DNA of 64,000 bases from Diphasiastrum complanatum (lineage: Eukaryota; Streptophyta; Lycopodiopsida; Lycopodiales; Lycopodiaceae), in assembly GCA_029204225.1 (NCBI GenBank), contig CM055092.1:101022433-101086432 (forward strand). Reading direction: 5' to 3'. Shown here one piece after another: positions 53,995 through 64,000 of this stretch (position 1 is the stretch's first letter; every line of letters starts with the position of its first letter). A model generated the notes under the pieces. That model had not been told where the DNA came from and searched no databases. It was given only the letters and a program-made list of their open reading frames with translations. A program made the position numbers and the translations under genes.

Positions 53995-53998
<4 letters not shown>
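53323..53998. other. Spacer with two short perfect hairpins
   Basis: AAAGTGAAG/CTTCACTTT (53686-53705, 2-base loop) and TTGAAGTGCA/TGCACTTCAA (53759-53781, 3-base loop) lie about 50 bp apart. No coding motif. Confidence 0.55.

Positions 53999-54063
<65 letters not shown>
53999..54063. repeat. (TC)n microsatellite
   Basis: About 32 TC units. Followed by CAACTCACATTATTG and GAAACCTAAAAAAACC, the reverse complement of the text left of the 9292 microsatellite. Confidence 0.98.
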
Positions 54064-54065
<2 letters not shown>

Positions 54066-54107
54066 TCACATTATTGCTATTTTTCCTCTGAAACCTAAAA
54101 AAACCGT

Positions 54108-54981
54108 TTGTTTATCCAGAACATAGTCAGGTTACATGGTCTTCCTAGGTCCATTGTCTCTAACAGGGATCCCAAGTTTATGAGAAATTTCTGGATTGAG
54201 GTATTCGCCAAGCTGGGAACACAGTTGCGGATGAGTAGTACTGAGCATCCTCAGACGGATGGCCAGACGGAGAGAGTGAACCAGATCTTAGAAGATATGC
54301 TTAGAGCAAATGTAAGTGGTACGCAAAGAGACTAGGTAAAGCATTTACCACTATTGGAGTTTGCGTATAATGATAAGAGACATGCGTCCACGAGATTGAG
54401 TCCATTTGAGCTCAATTATGGTTTAAAGCCATTGAGTCCTGCTACCATAGGCATTACATAGAAGGTACCTAGCGTCGCAGAGTTTTTGACTCAGATGTAG
54501 TAGAGGCTAGAGATGGCACGAGATAACTTGTCCAGGGCTGTGGTCAGGGCAAAGAGTTATGCTCGTGAGAACCGTACCTACAGGGAATTTGAGGTAGGAG
54601 ATTGGATATATTTATTAGTCCCTCCGAAGTCGAAGGTGCTACGATATCTCCTAGGTTTTGTGGACCATGGTTGATTATCAAGAAGGTTAGTGGCTTGGCT
54701 TATAAGCTACAACTACTTGTGGGATGCAAGGTGCATCCAGTGTTTCATGTTAGCAAACTCAAGCGATGTTTGCACGATGGCAATAATCTGGTAGAAGGTC
54801 AAGTTTCTCTACAGATTATGGGCCAGATAGAGTCCTAGATTGGAGAGAGCGACGATTGAGGAATCGTCTTCTTCGAGAATATCTAGTGGCTTGAAAAGGG
54901 CATCCATTGTCTGATGCTACCTGGGAGATGCAACAGTGTTTGCAAAAGTCTTACCCAGGATTTATCATCGAGGACCGATGA
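54108..54981 (+). pseudogene. Ty3/gypsy chromovirus integrase and chromodomain
   Basis: IVRLHGLPRSIVSNRDPKFM (second Asp of the DDE triad) and HPQTDGQTERVNQILEDML (catalytic Glu) open the piece. LLEFAYNDKRHAST and LSPFELNYG follow, then the C-terminal GDWIYL, RFCGPWLIIKKVSGLAYKL and HPVFHVSKLKR. From about 54838 LDWRERRLRNRLLREYLVA, KGHPLSDATWE is a chromodomain, which steers insertion to marked chromatin in this clade. It ends at 54979-54981. Stops at the integrase end are CAG to TAG or TGG to TGA/TAG types. The first Asp and all upstream genes are missing. Confidence 0.9.
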
Positions 54982-55002
54982 CTTGCCAGAAGAGGGAAGG
55001 AT

Positions 55003-55380
55003 TGTTACGGCTCAGTCTAGTTCTGACATGACCTCGGCATGACCGGTCACTCAGAGGGCCTGAGGCCAAGTTGGCAAGGGTCAGTGACCGGGAAGGGCAT
55101 CGTTTCCAGGTGGGAACCAATATATCACGAAATCCCATGATCCGGTGAGACCGTCTGACAAGCTATCAGAGATGCGATCGCGTAACCGTCGGGGCCCTAG
55201 CTGTTAGTGCTAGCCGGCAAGCAGTCGGGGTGACCAGTTGGTGTCATCGGTAATGACGGGGCATGGGGGTGGTATCCCGTGAGTCACTCACGGTCGCATG
55301 CAGTGTGTACGCCAGGTGGCCTGATCAATCATTGGGGGGGGTACCTCGTGTATGTTGACAGGAATAACAGGTAGTGGACT
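55003..55380 (+). repeat. GC-rich chromovirus 3' LTR (start)
   Basis: TGTTACGGCTCAG follows the polypurine tract AGAAGAGGGAAGGA, as in chromovirus LTRs that begin TGTTAC or TGTAAC. It is strikingly GC- and CG-rich against the AT-rich window. The right end near 55380 is judged from composition only. Confidence 0.65.
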
Positions 55381-55830
55381 CAAGAGGGGGGGTACCTATG
55401 GTTGGGAGGATCATTCCACACACCGGCCTTCGGGAGTTGAGCAGGAGTTGAGCAGCTTAGAGAGTTTTGGTTGTTCACAAAAACTCCACCCGAAGAATCA
55501 TTAACATGGACCAGCATGCCCTCAACCACAAACTCATATCCATATCTAATGTCCAATACAAAAAATGTTGCACCATCTACTAAAGTTTTGGGAGCTTGAA
55601 TAGACAAGCCCCCACCCTCCTCTTTCATTGTCTGTAAAAAGTAGTGCCGGGGATGAGGTCAAAATGCGACAAAGAGTTACTTCAGCAAGCCGACTAATGT
55701 CTTCTTTTTGACACAAACACAACACATTGCTTGTCCCAAAGACAACAATTGTTAAATCACGAGCCATTACAACCAGTGACCTCAGAAGTCCAACGATTAA
55801 TGGTATGGCAAAGAAGAAATCAAGCAAAGC
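55381..55830 (-). other. Unrecognised coding-like stretch
   Basis: Two overlapping minus-strand frames, 93 and 82 codons, look more protein-like than neighbouring frames (ARDLTIVVFGTSNVLCLC, then LDIRYGYEFVVEGMLVHV). A single frameshift near 55625 would join them. I do not recognise the family. It could be a decayed transposon or host exon, or chance. Confidence 0.3.
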
Positions 55831-56719
55831 GAATTAAACGAGCAGAAAGAGTAAATGGAACAAAACATGGCCAGTTTATCTACGTGTATTTTATTATGAC
55901 ATCCATTGCAAAACAATTGAAAACATTGGAAGTCAAAAAAAAAATCCCTCATCTTGACTCACTTTCAAATATTTTAGAGCCATGATTTTTCTTTGATCGT
56001 TGCAGCATGCTTCAATCGGACATACTACATGATGAAAGATGAACACCCTCATAAATTTCGTCCGAACAAATACACTTTCGTCCGAACAAATGCACTGGGA
56101 GGCATATAAATCAATGGCTAACGTGGCTAAACCCACCACAAGGCTACGGCTACAAGTCAATGTAGTAAAGCTTACATCCTTTTCTAGAGTGGTACGCGGA
56201 GAAGTTTAGCCCGTAAAGTCCGTTTGAAAGGCTTTAAGAATCCTGTAGCAATGCATTTACTCTTAGAAATACACCTATATCAGAACAACAATCTTTTGCA
56301 ACAGGGTCCATTTATGATTTAGGACAATGCAACAAGTTGAGGCGAAATTTGATTTGTGTTGTTTATCAAACCGGTCTTCTATCATTCTTGCTCCAAACAC
56401 AAACTCTACTCTATGGATGCAGCAGGCATTTTTTATGCTAGAGCCTATTTTTCATCCTCTTTTCATTTCTTGAACGTTGGGAGTGTATGGGAGCTCAGAT
56501 TGTAAGGTGGCTTATTGGCTGGAAGGGAGCGATCAGTCGACACTGACGATGGCAGACGAACGGAATCAAACACGAACTAAATCTGGTGAGCAACTCCCGT
56601 AATGCAAGCAGGAATGCAAACTACATATGGTGAAATCATTCCATCTTCCAAGAAAATTCATTGAGAAAAGACTAGTCTATGATTTCTTCAACTGACAAAC
56701 ATTGCTCCCCAGTGCCCCA
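55831..56719. other. Spacer, nothing recognised
   Basis: A near-perfect 18-bp direct repeat, AATTTCGTCCGAACAAA and CACTTTCGTCCGAACAAA, lies at 56056-56090. Otherwise no motif. Confidence 0.4.
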
Positions 56720-57560
56720 AATGAGGACGTCTTGAGCAAATTCTAGAGTGGAATGTGCAGACGTCTACACATCTGCAAATCTTGAATGAGCAACATCTAT
56801 ACATCCCACTCCAGGATTTGCTCCACATTTTGTGTTCTAAATGACGATGTCTGATCACCCAGGAGCGACGTCCTTAGCAAGCCCTGGAGTTTATGTGCAG
56901 ACATCGCTCCTATGTGTTCATAGGTCCTCATTTGAAAACACCAAGGAGCAACATCTACACATCCCACTCCAGGATTTGCTCAAGAAGTCGCCACACTGAA
57001 GAGCGACATCTGCACAGTTGGAACCACCGAGGAGCGACGTCCTTAGCAAATCCTAGAGTGGGATGTGCAGACGTCACTCCTCTGTGTTCCAAATGATGAC
57101 GTCTGATCACCCATCTGCTGACGGATGGGTATTTAGAGGTCTTCTTTTGGAACCATTGAGGAGCGATGTCCTTAGCAAATCCTAGAGTGGGATGTGCAGA
57201 CGTCACTCCTCTGTGTTCCAAATGATGACGTTTGATCACCCATCTACCGATGGATGGGTGTTCAAGGTCCTCTTTTGGAACCACCAAGGAGTGACGTCCT
57301 TAGCAAATCTCAGAGCGCGATGTGCAGACGACACTCCTCTGTGTTCCAAATGACGATGTCTGATCACCCATCTGCCGACGGATGGGTGTTCAGAGGTCCT
57401 CTTTTGGAACCACCGAGGAGCAACGTCCTTAGCAAATCCTAGAGTGGGATGTGCAAACGTCGCTCCTCTGGACAACTTCTGATCACTCATCTATCAGTGG
57501 ATGGGTGTTTAGAGGTCCTCTTTTGAAACCATTGAGGAGTGACGTCTGCATGCTGAGAGG
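56720..57560. repeat. Minisatellite with about 129-bp units
   Basis: GGAG(C/T)(G/A)A(C/T)GTCCTTAGCAAATC recurs at 57031, 57160, 57288 and 57417, with spacings of 129, 128 and 129; a shorter last unit begins at 57536. A variant unit starts at 56862. Between 56720 and 56990, reverse-complement pieces (CATCCCACTCCAGGATTTGCTC) also occur. On the minus strand the units read a 43-residue repeat (PSVGRWVIRRHHLEHRG, VTSAHPTLGFAKDVAPRWF), open across about 330 bp. Coding status is unknown. Confidence 0.88.
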
Positions 57561-58446
57561 GGATAAATTATTTATCTTATGGATTGCTAAAGAAGTATGG
57601 ATGACTCAATTGGTGGAGGCTAGCTGTGTTTTGCTAGATGGCATTCTGGGAAATCCATTTGGTGAGGTGATTTCCTTGCCCGTCGAGCCATCTCTTTCCA
57701 AATATTTTGATGAGATACGTTCTACCCATAGAGCTGCTTTGTTTGATGGCATAGTGAAAGACATGGTTGACGTTTGAGGGCAAGGCAAGCATGTATTCTG
57801 AGTACATGTTGAAAGGTAGAGTACAGATTATAGAGTGGGAGCATAAAAATTGTCCATGGTGGTTGGATATGGTTGAGGGTGATTGTGTTGAAGAAGAAAG
57901 GAACTATACACACACCATAAGAGAGGTGCATTGGTTCAGGCAAGTGACCAAGATAATGTAGCCGAAAAGCAACATGAAGCAGTTGAGGCTTTGGCAACAA
58001 AGGAAAATGGCACTGCACCCTTGGGGAGGCCTAAAAAGCGTAGAGTGGTGGAGTCTGGTCTGTGTAAATGTCCAATATTATGCACATGGGATTAAAAAAT
58101 GACATGCTTTTTTTTTTGTAATATAGAGGAGAGGCTTCTTTTTCAAAAGATATTTTTAGAATCTTGATTGGAATGTTTTCTGTTTTTGCTGTCAACTTTC
58201 TCAGCCGAAGAAGTGAGATTTGTTACAGATGTTTTATCCACGATATCTATAAAGAGCTCAAAAACAAAAAAAAAACATTTGATTGACGTTCATCACGTCC
58301 CTTTGTGCTCCCTTCCAATTGTGTTTTGGAAGGGGACGACGACACCCGAGACTGAGGTGATGCATTGTGATTACATTTCACTTGGTGCCTCTGTCAAAAG
58401 AGGCATTGTAGATGATGTTGATTTTTTGCACATAGTTGCTTTCTAA
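57561..58446 (+). other. Unrecognised coding-like stretch, several frames
   Basis: Consecutive plus-strand frames look protein-like: LFILWIAKEVWMTQLVEASC and NPFGEVISLPVEPSL to 57777. Then, from a shifted frame, YSEYMLKGRVQIIEWEHKN and WWLDMVEGDCVEEERNYTH to 57961. A third carries the basic, AT-hook-like PLGRPKKRRVVE near 58020. After a gap, HHVPLCSLPIVFWKGTTTP and DYISLGASVKRGIVDDVDF run to 58446. I do not recognise a family. It may be a decayed DNA transposon or host gene. Confidence 0.4.
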
Positions 58447-58556
58447 TGAAGATCGATTTAATTGGATTTTTGATAGAATCAGGTCCAAAATTTTGTCTTG
58501 GAACTCTTTTGATATTTTCTTTCCTGCTAGGCTCATAGTTCTCAAGCATATCTGTG

Positions 58557-58677
58557 AAAATGCATGTGAAAAATTCAGATCCATTGTACATAGCTTCCAT
58601 ATGAGACAAATGCATAATCTCCTATTTTGTAGGATCTATCACCTAGAATGTAGGAATCTAGAAGGTCAACACTAGCC
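58557..58677. repeat. Direct repeat, copy 1 (with 60720-60838)
   Basis: TGTGAAAA...ATCCATTGTACATAGCTTCC to GAATCTAGAA(G/A)GTCAACA is repeated 2.16 kb away with only a few differences. It lies beside LTR-type DNA in both places. Confidence 0.88.
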
Positions 58678-59683
58678 ATCAATGATGATGTGACAAATTA
58701 GTGAAATCTAAGCTGTCTCACATGTGCTGGAAGTGGCTTAGAAAGAGAAATCCACTATTGTGTATTTGATCCATGATGGATCCAATTTGAAGCTAATGAT
58801 GATGAGCATTGGTTTGGGAGCAAATCTTGATTTTATCACTCTCTTATGCATGATCTCTTGATGTGAATACTCAGGAACTTGTTAGTAATCATTTTCTTTG
58901 TTATCAGGCCATACACTCACTCGTTTTCCCACATGTGCTTGATTGTTCTTTCTTGGAAGTGTAGTAATTGACAATGAAAGCTAGTTTTAAGTGCTAGTCT
59001 TGATCTAGATCAATCATCCAAGTTGCCAATCACTCTTATTGATCTAAAATAGATCTAATTAAGATCCATTTTTTGATTATCCAAGTCTAAGAGCATAGTT
59101 AATGATCTCGATCTCTCCATTTTGTAGAAAGCATTCGTGCTAAAATCAATTTGAGAGAGGGCGAGCCTAACCATTTGATTACTACAAGCTTTGAGGTCTA
59201 TATGTGGATCTAAGGTTCAGATGTACTTATCAAATGTGTGGGAGGTTGATGTACTTGTTCTTGCTTCATATTTGAAAGATCTTCAAAGTTTTGCATCATA
59301 CAAGTTTGTGAAAGTGTAATGAGTGATTTTGCCTTGTAAAATTCAATTGCTTCTTAATAGATTTGATGTGAATTGGTGGTAGATCTTAACAACTTAATCA
59401 TTGAGAGAGAGTGAGGAGGCTGATTTTTTCTAGTCCTAGAGAGAGACTAAAGTCATTTTGATTGCCATATAAAGGCTCGAGCTCTTCCAAGAGTCAAATC
59501 TAAACATTCAAGTGAATATTGAGGGTAAAATTTTATCCCTAAGTTCTTTTTGAATTTAAGATCATTCTAGATTTTGCTTCTTGAGTTCTTAGTGATTCAA
59601 GAGAGTTGCTTTTGAGGCAAAATTCTGAGAAAGAGAGTAGGGAGAGCCTAAGTGTACTTCAAATGTCCTGGAATCTAGTAAAG
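58678..59683 (+). other. Probable LTR and leader upstream of a gag fragment
   Basis: AT-rich non-coding DNA ending at a copia gag start, so LTR and leader are expected here. It holds TCCCACATGTGC at 58938. No clear primer-binding site is seen. Confidence 0.4.
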
Positions 59684-59767
59684 ATGGGATCCATTGGTGC
59701 ATACCTTTTTGCAACTAGTGAGAGGCTCAATTCTAGTAACTATTCAATTTGGAAAGTTATAATGGAG

Positions 59768-59768
<1 letters not shown>
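59684..59768 (+). pseudogene. Copia gag N-terminus fragment
   Basis: MGSIGAYLFATSERLN and SSNYSIWKVIME align with the gag start of element D (MGSAGAYLLEASEKLN). It is cut after 28 codons by the duplicated sequence that starts at GCATCAGAAGC. Confidence 0.8.
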
Positions 59769-60180
<412 letters not shown>

Positions 60181-60719
60181 GCTCTACCGCATTATTGACA
60201 TGTATATTTTACTGTACTTAATCTGATAACAGCTTTTTTGTTCTGCGTTCAGATTAGTGTCATATTGCTATGCTTATTTTCATTTTGTCTGACTTTCTTG
60301 TTGCTCAATCTGGTAATCTATTCTTAGTGAGTAATTATTAGTCTAGTTGTTGACGACTAATATTTAGTCTTGTCTTTCACGAATCATTCGCGAGTGATTA
60401 TCAGTCGAGCTCAGTCTAGTTCTTCGCGAATCATTCGCGACTAATAATTTGTCTAGCTACTCATGACAAATTATTCTTCTGATGTTTTGTTAAAGTTTGG
60501 CTATGTAATCAGAACGATCGTGATTCCTATCACTAGCGTTCTGTTTGTTTCTAATAGCGTAGTCATGCTTAGGGAAGAAGTAATATAGCTCATTCCGCTA
60601 CGCACGAACACATTTTGTTCGAGTTAATTTCTCGTTCGAGTTTTGAGTTCGCTTCTTTTTCGTGTTCGCTCTCATACTCACACACCCTCCTTCCAACAAC
60701 GTGTGAGTATCTGTCCACA
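60181..60719 (+). other. LTR-like segment with TTCGCGA motifs
   Basis: Non-coding. CATTCGCGAGTGATTATC (60389) and CTTCGCGAATCATTCGCGAC (60422-60441) echo the palindromes in the LTRs of element B. It ends in AACACATTTTGTTCG-type text close to CACACACCCTCCTTCC. Ends not determined. Confidence 0.45.
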
Positions 60720-60838
60720 CATGTGAAAAGTTCATATCCATTGTACATAGCTTCCATATGAGACAAATGCATAATCTCCTATTTTGTAGGATCTATCACC
60801 TAGAATGTAGGAATCTAGAAAGTCAACAATAGCCACCA
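60720..60838. repeat. Direct repeat, copy 2 (with 58557-58677)
   Basis: See 58557-58677. This copy runs directly into the RNase H piece at 60839. Confidence 0.88.
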
Positions 60839-61046
60839 ATTTCCATGCAGGATCCAAATGCATAGAGATTTGTCATCACTTTGTGAGGGAAAAGGTTCAA
60901 GCAAAGGAGGTCTCTTTGGACAGGTATCAAGTAGTGAATGTGTGGCTGATGTACTCACTAAACCTCTTCAAAGAGCAGCATTTGTAAAGCTAAGAACCTC
61001 TTTTGGAGTAATTAGTAGATCTATGTTAGATCCAAACAAGTTGTGA
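60839..61046 (+). pseudogene. Copia RNase H C-terminal piece
   Basis: FHAGSKCIEICHHFVREKVQ, then in another frame SSECVADVLTKPLQRAAFVK and FGVISRSMLDPNKL to the stop at 61044. Followed by the polypurine tract GTGAGGAGGAG and an LTR. Confidence 0.88.
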
Positions 61047-61053
61047 GGAGGAG

Positions 61054-61665
61054 TGTTAAAATTCACAAGCTAGTTTTGACCAATTTTGGTCACATGCATT
61101 GTAATTGGCAAGATGGCCATGTAAATAGATGACAAACGTGCCAAATAGCATATGGTGCTTTTCCAAAGTCTTATTCTACATCCTACATTGTAAAGGCACC
61201 TTTGAAATAACGCCAAAGAGTGCTTAGATAGGGTAGAGAGAAAATATGAGCCAAAAATAGTACGTTTTTCATTGTTTTTGGATCTTGAGATCAAGGACCC
61301 TAATTAGGGTGGATCCAATGATCAATTAGGTTGGATGTTAGGGTTAGGTTATGAAAAGTATAGAGAATCCCTAAAATGCTCAGATTCGAGCTACTAATGT
61401 ATATATATGTGATGGTTTCTCCATCAATTTATGAGTAAAAAATTGGTTTTCAATCTACCAATGTTGTTGGTGATCTAGATGCTTGATATTTGCTATTTGT
61501 GTTGAGTACTTTGTTAATATGAGATTGATTTGGAAGTTCAAGTACTGTACCATGCCTGTGGCAGTCTGTACTTTCACACATGAGAATAGAATTGTATGAA
61601 TTTGAGCCTTCAAGTGGAGTTCAAGCCAAGGTGAAGCTAGGAAACACTAAATTGGTTGGTGTTTT
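61054..61665 (+). repeat. 3' LTR (family Q)
   Basis: TGTTAAAATTCACAAGC follows the polypurine tract. A plausible end is TACTTTCACA at 61578, but the inverted relative at 6940-7507 matches for about 85 bp further. The true LTR may therefore end near 61665. Confidence 0.75.
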
Positions 61666-63700
61666 TGCTATAGGATCTCAATTGGATCAATTCAAGGTGC
61701 TTCATCATTTCAAAGGTTTATTAGATTCTATTTGCTGCATTTTCAACACTCTAGTGCACAAGATTATTAGTTATGCCTCGACATTCCGATCTAGGCCAAA
61801 CATGTAATTTATAATTTTGTGAGGGCCAAGCACTCCAATTAGGACTTATGGATCAATGCATTGTGATTGACAACAATATGCATGTAGAGGAGTATAAATA
61901 GTAACTTATTATGAGTTTAGTAAAGTATTATGGTTCTGGAGAGAATATTCCTAGGCTCATGGGGTCTATATATATCTAGGTAAACTCACCCTACTCCACT
62001 TTTAGATTCTAGTTTTCAGTTACTCTTGCATATACCATGAATGAAATCAGCAACTTTCTATATCTTACAGACCAATTTACCAAACATATATAAAGAGATT
62101 AAAGTTATGAGGCACTTAGTCAAAGCAAAAGCCATGTATCCAAAGTGGAGTTCCAAGACATAAATGAATGAAAACTTATGGAAATTTTAAGAAGCCACCA
62201 TATCTTGAGATTTGAATATGAAATGAGATATAAGTACACCACATGTTATGGTTGGGGACGAAGTTACTAGGAACTAGGGCCTATCATAGTCTTCTTCATC
62301 ATGCTATGTTGGTCTTCTTGCTTCTTGATTCTTGTTCTCTAAATCTTGCTCTTTAGCATGTATTGAGTGACTTTCATCTATGTTCCTTGTGTTTGTTATT
62401 CAAGTTTCAGGTTTTAAATGATGTTCCAAATGTCAAATGCTCTAATGTTTGATTCTTATGGCAAATGCACTTAATACTCATTCATTGCATTAGTAATCAC
62501 ACATGAAGTATGGTAATCACAGAAGTATTTTGAATTGGGTCATCTACTAAATCTCTTAACTCACATAGAAAATGATTTTATATGTTATGTTCTCTATTGT
62601 TTCTTAAATATTGATGTTTTAGATTTCTTGTTGAAAATCAGCTTGAAATATAAAGAACACATGCAAGCATATGTTACTTGTCATTATATTGAATGAAGAT
62701 AACTAGAAATGAAACAATATTGAATGAAGATAACTAGAAATGAAACATGACAAACTAACATCACAAATGTATCACAATCTCTAATGCTTGAGCATAAAAT
62801 AGAATCATAGAGAGAAAAGTTAGCATGGCATGCAAAAAGGTTGTTCTTTGCGAGACATACCACTACCTCAATATTCATGTGGCTAGTTTTACATAAACTT
62901 GATGTCTTTCTAGATAAAATTTGAAGTGTACATCTTATGCAATCAACACAAACATATTGACCACTTTGCTCAATAGCAACCGTGTAGACCAATAAAAAAC
63001 CATGGACATACACACAACTCCCAAAGGATGTAAAAAATCTATTGTAATTTCTTATTGAAGGATTATCCAATCTGGTTTGACATGGGGATTAAGAAGCATG
63101 TATGCACAATAAGCAGTTTGGGCCAGCATATGTCAAATCTAAAAAAGCAATGGAATATGCTATAGAATGGAATTTAATGATAAATATGTGCATATGTGAT
63201 TGAGAAAGGGTCTTAGGCACAACATCTAGATTATCAATACTCAAAATGCCAACAAGTACCAAATGTTATGGTGAATTACTTTGTGAAGAAAAAAATTGAT
63301 TAGTCGAAGTAAATAGCAACATCTTATTTTTGCACTTTTCATAATTTACATTAAATATGTTGCTGTGCAATTGTGCATGTCCTAACCTAACAAACTAGGT
63401 CTCTTTCATCTTTGTATAGGATTTACATTCGATTTCACAAAAGCTCTTATGCAATACTTAAAACCACATGTACACAATCTTGAATGTTGACGGTGAATCA
63501 ATTTTTTTTTTTGAATTTTCTTATTGGGAGATGTAATATTGGTTGGAGTAAGTATCATTCCCAACCAAAGTTCAAATAAGCTATCGTAGCTAAATGAACA
63601 AAAGAGCTATTCAAGTATTTGATTGTTGAATTTGGTTTTTGCCAAAAGTTTCTTGCTGTTATTATGAAAAATAGCTAAGATTCATTTTACTTCAAGATTT
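61666..63700. other. Spacer, possibly containing another LTR
   Basis: GAGTATAAATAGTAAC at 61890 is a good TATA-box context in LTR-like DNA (about 61800-62090). GAATGAAGATAACTAGAAATGAAACA is present twice in tandem at 62691-62747. A 128-codon minus frame at 62684-63070 has no motif I know. Confidence 0.4.
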
Positions 63701-64000
63701 CAAAAAATGATTGAAAAAATTGCAAAGGTTGGCACTTGATGTTAACTTATGGTTAACTTTGTTAGATTAAGGGATTGGTCTTGAGACATATCCAACCTTA
63801 TATAACATTCAAATGTCATTACTAAAAAGTAATATGTCATCAACATATTATGTAATGATAACAAAACATAAATCAACTACTTTATAGTATGCACTACAAT
63901 CAGCTGAACTTGGTACAAATCCTTGTTCCATAAAGAAATGATTATTTCAATGGAACCATGCACAAGATCACTATTGTAGCCCATAGAGGGCTTTGTGAAG
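63701..64000 (-). pseudogene. Copia reverse transcriptase at the window edge
   Basis: From the right edge the minus strand reads LHKALYGLQ, then shifting frames with MEQGFVPSSAD, YYKVVDLCFVIIT and YVDDILLFSND (catalytic YVDD near 63835). It continues beyond the window. Stops and frame breaks show that it is decayed. Confidence 0.75.

Noticed and set aside
57031-57560. CRISPR-like array
   Set aside because: Units are about 129 bp, similar throughout and lack unique spacers. This is a plant minisatellite.

Overview
This is nuclear DNA of a land plant with a large, repeat-filled genome, and I find no convincing host gene in it. The evidence for a plant is dense Ty1/copia LTR retrotransposons whose primer-binding sites match plant initiator-methionine tRNA (TGGTATCAGAGC), Ty3/gypsy integrase pieces (one from a chromodomain-bearing chromovirus), AT-rich spacers and long dinucleotide microsatellites. 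The species cannot be named from sequence alone. A fern, lycophyte or gymnosperm would fit the high density of old element fragments, but that is inference.

Layout. 1-7 kb: minus-strand copia element A (RNase H, integrase, gag-protease, leader, 5' LTR). A plus-strand, gypsy-type element with 414-bp LTRs (1105-4573) is inserted in it and carries only gag and protease. 7-11.4 kb: an inverted LTR fragment, a tandem duplication and microsatellites. 11431-17061: element B, a complete minus-strand copia with target-site duplication GCTCT. 18623-27311: element C, a plus-strand copia with target-site duplication AGAAG, split in its RNase H gene by element D. D (22336-26904) is minus strand, has target-site duplication TATAG, and its LTRs differ by only about 1%. 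D keeps gag and protease but has an eroded integrase and no reverse transcriptase. 28-30.7 kb: a gypsy integrase remnant and LTR pieces. 30852-32941: element G, a 2.1-kb internally deleted copia. 33.9-35.4 kb: A2, a second partial copy of A. 36-38.1 kb: tandem repeats and a copia RNase H/LTR remnant. 38.1-42 kb: element I, plus-strand copia, nearly whole up to reverse transcriptase. 42038-47028: element M, copia without integrase. 47.6-53.3 kb: a mosaic of at least seven copia pieces joined in both orientations, one LTR holding a tRNA-like segment. 54.1-55.4 kb: a chromovirus 3' end and GC-rich LTR. 56.7-57.56 kb: a roughly 129-bp minisatellite. 57.56-58.45 kb: an unrecognised coding-like stretch. 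59-61.7 kb: gag, microsatellite, RNase H and LTR fragments. The right edge enters a minus-strand copia reverse transcriptase.

How the pieces relate. None of the elements is plainly autonomous; all carry stops, frameshifts or lost domains. Rough LTR divergences read by eye give an order: D (about 1%) is youngest, then B (about 5-6%), then G, the gag-only element, C and M (about 8-12%). D and the gag-only element lack the genes needed to copy themselves, so they probably moved with enzymes supplied by relatives. Many disabling stops are CAG to TAG, CGA to TGA or TGG to TAG/TGA, which is what decay of methylated cytosines would give.
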